From the NCBI GenBank assembly GCA_013696015.1, contig JACCZI010000205.1, positions 1-10,825 on the forward strand: a stretch of 10,825 bases of DNA, written 5' to 3'. The notes beneath the pieces are model-generated. The model saw only the letters and a list, made by a program, of their open reading frames with translations. It was not told the origin of the DNA and searched no databases. Below, piece by piece: positions 5,987 through 10,825 of this stretch (within the stretch, counting starts at the first letter, position 1; each line of letters opens with the position of its first letter). Both the position numbers and the translations under genes were made by a program. The stretch is from Nocardioidaceae bacterium. Lineage in GTDB: Bacteria; Actinomycetota; Actinomycetes; Propionibacteriales; Nocardioidaceae.

Positions 5987-7584
5987 CGCAGCACCTCCGT
6001 GAGCTGACGTACGCCGGCCTCGACGTCGGTCAGGTGCAGCCTCAGCACCGGCCGGCCATGCTCGGCCAGCACCTCGGCGTCACCGGCCGCCTGCGCAGCG
6101 ATCAGCTCCCCGAAACTGAATGGCCGGTCGGGGATCGGCATGTCGTCGGGGGCAGCCGTCGTGATCTGCACGAAGACGCCGACGGGCGACCCGCCCTTGT
6201 GATACTGGCCGGTCGAGTGCAAGAAACGCGGTCCCCACCCGAATGTCACCGGCCTCCCGGTCCGCGCTGCGAGAGCGGCCCGGACGCCGGAGAGGGTTGC
6301 GTCGCGCTCGGCGTTGACGTAGGCCATTACCGCCACGTAGCCGCGCTCCGGCAGCTGATCGAGCAGAGAGTCGACCGCGCCGGCGACGTCGTCGACACCG
6401 GCCAACAGCCCGTCCGTCCCGCGTACCTCCACCACACCGTCAGTGAAGGCGGCGGGTGATGGTTCCGGCTGCTCGTCCAAAAGGCCACGGGCGGCCTCCT
6501 TGGCGCTCTCGACGTCGGGCTGGTCGAACGGGTTGATGCCCAACAGCCGGCCCGCCACTGCCGTCGCGGTCTCCCACAACAGCAGCTGTTCGCCCAGCGA
6601 GCCGGCGACCCCTGCAGTTGGCACTGAAGCGTCGAGGCCCGCCGCTGACGCGGCGCCCTCGAGCACCACTCGCACCTCGTCGGGCGCCGCCGCGGTGAAG
6701 TCGGGCGCGTCGAGGCCCTCGACCGGCACCGGCAGTACCCCCGTGCCCTCCTTGCCGGTGCTCTCGGCGAGCAGCTGCTCGACCCAGGCGCCGAACCCGG
6801 TGATTCCCGACCCGGCGTCGACGATGATCACCTTGTCGCGACCTGGGAAGCCACCGAGCACGGCTCCCAGGACCAGGGCGGGGTTGTCCGCGCTGTCCTG
6901 CGCCAACCGCGACCGAAGCGACTCCGCCTGGTCCAGCAGGGCGCCGATGTCCGCCCCCGCAAGCCCGGACGGTACGAGCCCGAACGCGGTCAACGCGCTG
7001 TAGCGACCGCCGACAGACGGGTCGGCGAGAAACACCCGGCGGTAACCCTCCGACTCGCCCAGCTTCGCCAGCTCCGAGCCCGGGTCGGTGACCGCCACCA
7101 TGCGGGACGCTCCGTCCACACCGGCGCTGGCAAACGCGGCAAGGAACGCCCGCCGTTGGCTGTCGGTCTCCAGGGTCGAGCCGGACTTGCTGGACACGAC
7201 GACGACGGTCCGCCCCAGGTCCGCCTCGAGTGCGTGTGCCACGACGGTGGGTTCGGTCGAGTCGAGGAGCACCAGGTCGGCTCCTGCGGTCCGGGTGATG
7301 ACCTCCGGTGCCAGCGACGAGCCACCCATGCCGCACAGCACGACACGGTCGATGCCCTCGTCGCGGAGCTCCGCGCGCAGCGCCTCGATCTCGGCCACCA
7401 GCGGCCGCGACACCTCGCTGGCGGCGACCCAGCCGAGTCGGTTCTCCGCGTCGGCTTCGGCCGCAGGCCCCCACAGGGCTGGGTCCTGGGCTGCGATGCC
7501 GCTGGCGACCTCGGCGTCGACCAGCGGCTGGACGATGTCGTCGACGTCGGCACCGGCGATGCGTACTCGCACCGGTTCGCTCAT
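5983..7584 (-). CDS. pgi: Glucose-6-phosphate isomerase (type related to the Pgi domain of Tal-Pgi fusions)
   Basis: Pgi interconverts glucose 6-phosphate and fructose 6-phosphate, joining glycolysis to the pentose phosphate pathway. The product has 533 residues. Sugar-isomerase (SIS) fold signatures are present: GMGGSSLAPEV (85-95), SSKSGSTLET (131-140, phosphate binding), VGGRYSALTAFG (191-202), VEQLLAESTGKEG (268-280, bearing the conserved glutamate), GINPFDQPDVESAK (349-362) and HSTGQYHKGG (456-465). The overall sequence resembles the isomerase half of bifunctional transaldolase/Pgi proteins more than the classical E. coli or Streptomyces Pgi (judged from recall). It lies 25 nt after tal and overlaps zwf by 4 nt. 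AAGGAG at 7593-7598, 8 nt from the ATG, supports the start. Confidence 0.92.
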   Translation of the reverse strand: MSEPVRVRIAGADVDDIVQPLVDAEVASGIAAQDPALWGPAAEADAENRLGWVAASEVSRPLVAEIEALRAELRDEGIDRVVLCGMGGSSLAPEVITRTAGADLVLLDSTEPTVVAHALEADLGRTVVVVSSKSGSTLETDSQRRAFLAAFASAGVDGASRMVAVTDPGSELAKLGESEGYRRVFLADPSVGGRYSALTAFGLVPSGLAGADIGALLDQAESLRSRLAQDSADNPALVLGAVLGGFPGRDKVIIVDAGSGITGFGAWVEQLLAESTGKEGTGVLPVPVEGLDAPDFTAAAPDEVRVVLEGAASAAGLDASVPTAGVAGSLGEQLLLWETATAVAGRLLGINPFDQPDVESAKEAARGLLDEQPEPSPAAFTDGVVEVRGTDGLLAGVDDVAGAVDSLLDQLPERGYVAVMAYVNAERDATLSGVRAALAARTGRPVTFGWGPRFLHSTGQYHKGGSPVGVFVQITTAAPDDMPIPDRPFSFGELIAAQAAGDAEVLAEHGRPVLRLHLTDVEAGVRQLTEVLR

Positions 7585-7592
7585 CGCGCACT

Positions 7593-7598
7593 CTCCTT
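7593..7598 (-). promoter_or_regulatory. Shine-Dalgarno site of pgi
   Basis: A full AAGGAG on the minus strand, 8 nt before the pgi ATG and in the 25-nt tal-pgi gap, supports independent ribosome loading on pgi. Confidence 0.7.
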
Positions 7599-7609
7599 CG
7601 ACAAGCGGG

Positions 7610-8707
7610 TCAGGACAGCTCGGCGCGTACCGTCTCGAGCAGCTCTAGCCAGGACTTCTCGAACTTCTCGACGCCCTCGCGCTCCAGTGTGTCGATGACG
7701 TCGTCGTAGTCGATGCCGACCTTCGCCAGCGCGTCGAGCACCTCATGGCCGTCGTCGTACCGGGTGGACACCGTGTCACCGCGGATCTCCCCGTGGTCAC
7801 CGGTGGCCTCGATGGTCGCCTCGGGCATCGTGTTGACGGTGCCGTCGGTGACCAGCTCGGTGACGTACATCGTGTCGGGGAGGTCGGGGTCCTTGACCGA
7901 CGTCGAGGCCCACAGCGGCCGTTGCGGGTTCGCCCCGGCCTTGGCCAGTGACTGCCACCGGCCGGACGCGATCACGCGGCTGTAGCGCTCGTGGGCGACC
8001 CGGGCGTTCGCGATGGCGGCCTTGCTGCGGAGACCCTTGGCCTCGTCGGTGCCGATCTCGTCGAGGCGGCGGTCCACCTCGGTGTCGACCCGGCTGACGA
8101 AGAATGACGCGACGGAGTGGATCGTGCTGAGGTCGATCCCCTCCTGCTGTGCCCGTTCCAGGCCGGACAGGTAGGCGTCCATGACCGCGTCGTACCGGTC
8201 GAGGCCGAAGATCAGGGTGACGTTGACGCTGATGCCCTCGGAAATCGCACCGGTGATCGCAGGCAGCCCGTCCATGGTGGACGGGATCTTGATCAGCGTG
8301 TTGGGCCGGTCGACCAGCCACCACAGCGCCCGCGCCTCGGCAACGGTGCGTTCACACTCGTGCGCCAGCCGGGGGTCGACCTCGATCGAGACCCGGCCGT
8401 CGACGCCTCCGGTGCGGTCGTAGACCGGGAGCAGCACGTCGGCGGCCCAGCGGATGTCATACGTGGTGATGGCCCGGACGGCCTCCTCGAGCGACACCCC
8501 GCGCAGCTTGAGGTCGTCGATCTGTTCGGTGTAGTCGTCACGCTCGGACACCGCCTTGGCGAAGATCGTCGGGTTCGACGTGACACCCACCACCGAGCTC
8601 TCGTCGACCAGCCGCTTCAGTCCGCCGGAGTGCAGGCGCTGCCGCGAGATGTCGTCCAGCCAGACGGAGACACCTGCCGCGGACAGAGCCGTGAGTCGGT
8701 CGTTCAT
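7610..8707 (-). CDS. tal: Transaldolase
   Basis: Transaldolase moves a dihydroxyacetone unit from sedoheptulose 7-phosphate to glyceraldehyde 3-phosphate in the non-oxidative pentose phosphate pathway. The 365-residue product is the long actinobacterial/cyanobacterial form. Signatures in order are VVGVTSNPTIFAKA (39-52), the Schiff-base lysine K140 in NTLIKIPST (136-144), GISVNVTLIFGLDRY (158-172), the ASFFVSRVDTEVDRRL segment (200-215), RPLWASTSVKDP (263-274) and VNTMPEATI (291-299). The start ATG at 8707 has a perfect AGGAGG 5 nt upstream, which shares bases with the tkt TAG stop. It is 9 nt after tkt and 25 nt before pgi. All catalytic motifs are intact. Confidence 0.97.
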   Translation of the reverse strand: MNDRLTALSAAGVSVWLDDISRQRLHSGGLKRLVDESSVVGVTSNPTIFAKAVSERDDYTEQIDDLKLRGVSLEEAVRAITTYDIRWAADVLLPVYDRTGGVDGRVSIEVDPRLAHECERTVAEARALWWLVDRPNTLIKIPSTMDGLPAITGAISEGISVNVTLIFGLDRYDAVMDAYLSGLERAQQEGIDLSTIHSVASFFVSRVDTEVDRRLDEIGTDEAKGLRSKAAIANARVAHERYSRVIASGRWQSLAKAGANPQRPLWASTSVKDPDLPDTMYVTELVTDGTVNTMPEATIEATGDHGEIRGDTVSTRYDDGHEVLDALAKVGIDYDDVIDTLEREGVEKFEKSWLELLETVRAELS

Positions 8708-8712
8708 CGTGG

Positions 8713-8718
8713 CCTCCT
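8713..8718 (-). promoter_or_regulatory. Shine-Dalgarno site of tal overlapping the tkt stop
   Basis: AGGAGG on the minus strand overlaps the tkt TAG stop codon and lies 5 nt before the tal ATG. The arrangement suggests tkt-tal translational coupling. Confidence 0.7.
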
Positions 8719-10825
8719 AGGACCCTGAGTCATTGCCGTGGTTGGGTGCGTCGGGGTTGTCGCCCGGGCCGACCGGGCCCGAGACGCGGGTGTGCACAGG
8801 GACCGGTCCGCCGCCGAGCTCTCGGGCGGCGGCGATGCTGTCGCGGGCTGCCTGGGCCACCGCGTCCGCGGTGATGCCGAACTCGCGGTAGATCGTGGCG
8901 TAGTCCGCCGACGCGCCGAAGTGTTCGAGGCCGACGATGCGACCGGCGTCGCCGACCACCTCGCGCCAGCCCTGTGCCACTCCGGCCTCGACCGACACGC
9001 GGGCCCGGACATCCGGTGGCACGACGGAGTCGCGGTAGTCCGGCGCCTGGGCGTCGAACCACTCCCTGCACGGCATCGACACCACCCGGGCGGCGATGCC
9101 CTCCGCGGCCAGCTGCTGGCGTGCCTCGACCGCGAGCTGCACCTCGGACCCGGTGCCGACCAGCACCACGTCGGGGTCGCCTCCCGCTGCGTCGATGAGC
9201 ACGTACGCGCCCTTCTCGACGCCGTCGGTGGTCGCGAACCCGTCCTCGCCACGGGGGAACGTGCGTACGTTCTGTCGGGTCAGCGCGAGCCCGGCTGGCC
9301 GTGTGGGCTGGCGCAGGATGGTCCGCCAGGCGGCCACGGTCTCGTTGGCATCCGCGGGACGCACGACATCGAGCCCGGGGATGGCGCGCAGCGAGGCTAC
9401 GTGCTCGACCGGCTGGTGCGTCGGTCCGTCCTCACCGAGACCGATGGAGTCGTGGGTCCACACGTACGTCACCGGCAGCTCCATGAGCGCCGCCAACCGC
9501 ACCGCCGGTCGCATGTAGTCGCTGAACACCAGGAACGTTCCGCCGTACGGACGGGTTGTGCCGTGGATGGCAATGCCGTTGAGGACGGCTCCCATCGCGT
9601 GCTCGCGGATGCCGAAGTGCAGCACCCGGCCGAACCAGTCGCCCTCGAACTCCTTGGTGGAATGCTCCGGCGGGATGAACGAGGGCTGGTCCTTGGGCGT
9701 CGTGTTGTTGGACTCGGCGAGATCGGCGGAGCCGCCCCACAGCTCGGGGAGCACCGGTGCGACCGCCGACAGCACCTCACCGGACGCCTTGCGGGTCGCG
9801 ATGCCCTTCTCGTCGGCGTCGAAGCTGGGCAGCACGTCCTCCCAGCCTTCAGGCAGTCGTCGCTCCCGCAGCCGCTCGAGCAGCTCCGCGCGCTCGGGAT
9901 CGGCGTCGGCCCAGGCGTCGAACTCCTTCGTCCATTCGGCCTGCAGCTGCTTGCCGTGCTCGACCGCCCTGCGGGTGTGAGCGATCACGTCGTCGGCGAC
10001 ATCGAAGTGCCTGTCGGGGTCGAAGCCGAGCAGCCGCTTGGTGGCGGCGATCTCCTCGGCGCCGAGCGCCGCGCCATGTGCCTTGCCCGTGTTCTGCTTG
10101 GTTGGCGCCGGCCAGCCGATGATCGTGCGCAGCGCGATGAAGCTGGGCCGATCGGTGACCGCCCGCGCCGCGACGTAGGCGTCGTACAACGCCTCGACGT
10201 CCTCGCGGTAGCCGGTGCCGCCGTGGGTCCAGTCGAGGCGCTGGACGTGCCAGCCGTACGCCTCGTACCGGGCCGCCACGTCCTCGCTGAACGCGACTGC
10301 GGTGTCGTCCTCGATCGAGATGTCGTTGTCGTCGTACAGCAGCGTGAGGTTGCCGAGCTGCTGGTGCGCCGCCAGCGAGGATGCTTCGGACGAGACGCCT
10401 TCCTCGAGGTCACCGTCGGAGGCGATCACGAAGACGTGGTGGTCGAAGATGCCCTGACCCAGCGGGCGGTCGGGTTCTAGGAGACCGTGCTGGCGGCGAG
10501 CCGCCATCGCCAGGCCGACGGCGTTGCCGACTCCCTGTCCCAGCGGTCCGGTGGTTATCTCGACCCCGGTGGTGTGGCGGTACTCTGGGTGCCCCGGCGT
10601 CTGGCTGCCCCAGGTCCGCAGCGCTGCCAGGTCGGACAGCTCCATTCCGTAGCCGGTGAAGTACAGCTGGATGTACTGGGTGAGGCTGCTATGACCGCAC
10701 GAGAGCACGAACCGGTCGCGGGCGATCCAGTGCGGATCGGCCGGATTGTGCCGCATCAGCCGGTTGTAGATCAGGTACGCCGCCGGGGCCAGGCTCATCG
10801 CTGTGCCGGGGTGACCGTTGCCGAC
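8717..10825 (-). CDS. tkt: Transketolase (N-terminal end outside window)
   Basis: Transketolase transfers two-carbon units between sugar phosphates with thiamine diphosphate (ThDP) and a divalent metal. The frame is open to base 10825, so the start is beyond the window. 702 residues are visible and about 20-40 are missing. In visible numbering: GNGHPGTAMSLAP (2-14) with a ThDP-site histidine; DRFVLSCGHSS; TPGHPEY and GVEITTGPLGQG; the ThDP/metal motif SDGDLEEG (136-143) ending at DDN (165-167); the pyrimidine-domain HFGIREHAMG with the catalytic glutamate near 408; and LGEDGPTHQPVEH. An in-frame ATG at 10798 should not be taken as the start, since the conserved GNGHPG precedes it. The C-terminus ends in a Gly/Pro/Asp/Asn-rich, probably disordered tail. 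It is the first visible gene of the minus-strand operon. Confidence 0.97.
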   Translation of the reverse strand, partial: VGNGHPGTAMSLAPAAYLIYNRLMRHNPADPHWIARDRFVLSCGHSSLTQYIQLYFTGYGMELSDLAALRTWGSQTPGHPEYRHTTGVEITTGPLGQGVGNAVGLAMAARRQHGLLEPDRPLGQGIFDHHVFVIASDGDLEEGVSSEASSLAAHQQLGNLTLLYDDNDISIEDDTAVAFSEDVAARYEAYGWHVQRLDWTHGGTGYREDVEALYDAYVAARAVTDRPSFIALRTIIGWPAPTKQNTGKAHGAALGAEEIAATKRLLGFDPDRHFDVADDVIAHTRRAVEHGKQLQAEWTKEFDAWADADPERAELLERLRERRLPEGWEDVLPSFDADEKGIATRKASGEVLSAVAPVLPELWGGSADLAESNNTTPKDQPSFIPPEHSTKEFEGDWFGRVLHFGIREHAMGAVLNGIAIHGTTRPYGGTFLVFSDYMRPAVRLAALMELPVTYVWTHDSIGLGEDGPTHQPVEHVASLRAIPGLDVVRPADANETVAAWRTILRQPTRPAGLALTRQNVRTFPRGEDGFATTDGVEKGAYVLIDAAGGDPDVVLVGTGSEVQLAVEARQQLAAEGIAARVVSMPCREWFDAQAPDYRDSVVPPDVRARVSVEAGVAQGWREVVGDAGRIVGLEHFGASADYATIYREFGITADAVAQAARDSIAAARELGGGPVPVHTRVSGPVGPGDNPDAPNHGNDSGS

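Noticed and set aside
5060..6007. A 315-codon plus-strand open frame opposite zwf
   Set aside because: Antisense shadow of zwf, with valine/arginine/histidine-rich low-complexity translation and no family signature.
6440..7591. A 383-codon minus-strand open frame within pgi in another frame
   Set aside because: Arginine/glycine-rich frame-shifted reading of pgi; the pgi frame carries all isomerase motifs.
8738..10480. A 580-codon plus-strand open frame opposite tkt
   Set aside because: It is antisense to an unambiguous transketolase in G+C-rich DNA, where long antisense frames are expected. It has no recognisable motif.
1..10825. Search for a new defence, mobile or biosynthetic system
   Set aside because: Every large coding region is a recognised housekeeping gene. 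No integrase, transposase, toxin-antitoxin pair, CRISPR repeat or tRNA was seen.

Overview
This is a high-G+C (roughly 70% by eye) chromosomal segment of an actinobacterium (Actinomycetota). The evidence is the protein families (RbpA-type RNA polymerase-binding protein, OpcA, actinobacterial SecG and transketolase variants), GTG and TTG starts, and a gene order that matches the central-carbon locus known from Mycobacterium and Streptomyces. The genus cannot be told from the sequence alone.

Layout. Plus strand, left part (1-2509): the end of pgk, then tpiA, secG and an rbpA-family gene. Only short gaps (26, 31 and 67 nt) separate them, consistent with one transcript whose promoter lies before the window. 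Minus strand, right part (read from 10825 down to 2655): tkt (5' end cut off), tal, pgi, zwf, opcA and pgl. These are packed with gaps of 9, 25 and 9 nt and two 4-nt stop/start overlaps, so almost certainly one operon whose promoter also lies outside the window. The two transcription units converge on a 145-nt spacer (2510-2654). It holds two strong hairpins, a third weaker one and short direct repeats, and it is clearly less G+C-rich than its surroundings.

Function. The plus-strand genes supply two steps of lower glycolysis (phosphoglycerate kinase, triosephosphate isomerase), a Sec translocon subunit and a transcription factor. The minus-strand genes link glucose 6-phosphate to the pentose phosphate pathway: Pgi interconverts G6P and F6P, Zwf with its partner OpcA oxidises G6P and makes NADPH, Pgl opens the lactone, and Tal and Tkt rearrange the sugar phosphates. 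6-phosphogluconate dehydrogenase (gnd), needed to complete the oxidative branch, is not in the window. No mobile element, CRISPR array, tRNA or rRNA was seen.

This is an ordinary housekeeping region and I found no credible new multi-gene system. The points most worth a second look are the structured convergent spacer, the divergent sigma-contact helix of the RbpA-family protein, and the Pgi of the transaldolase-associated type encoded next to tal.
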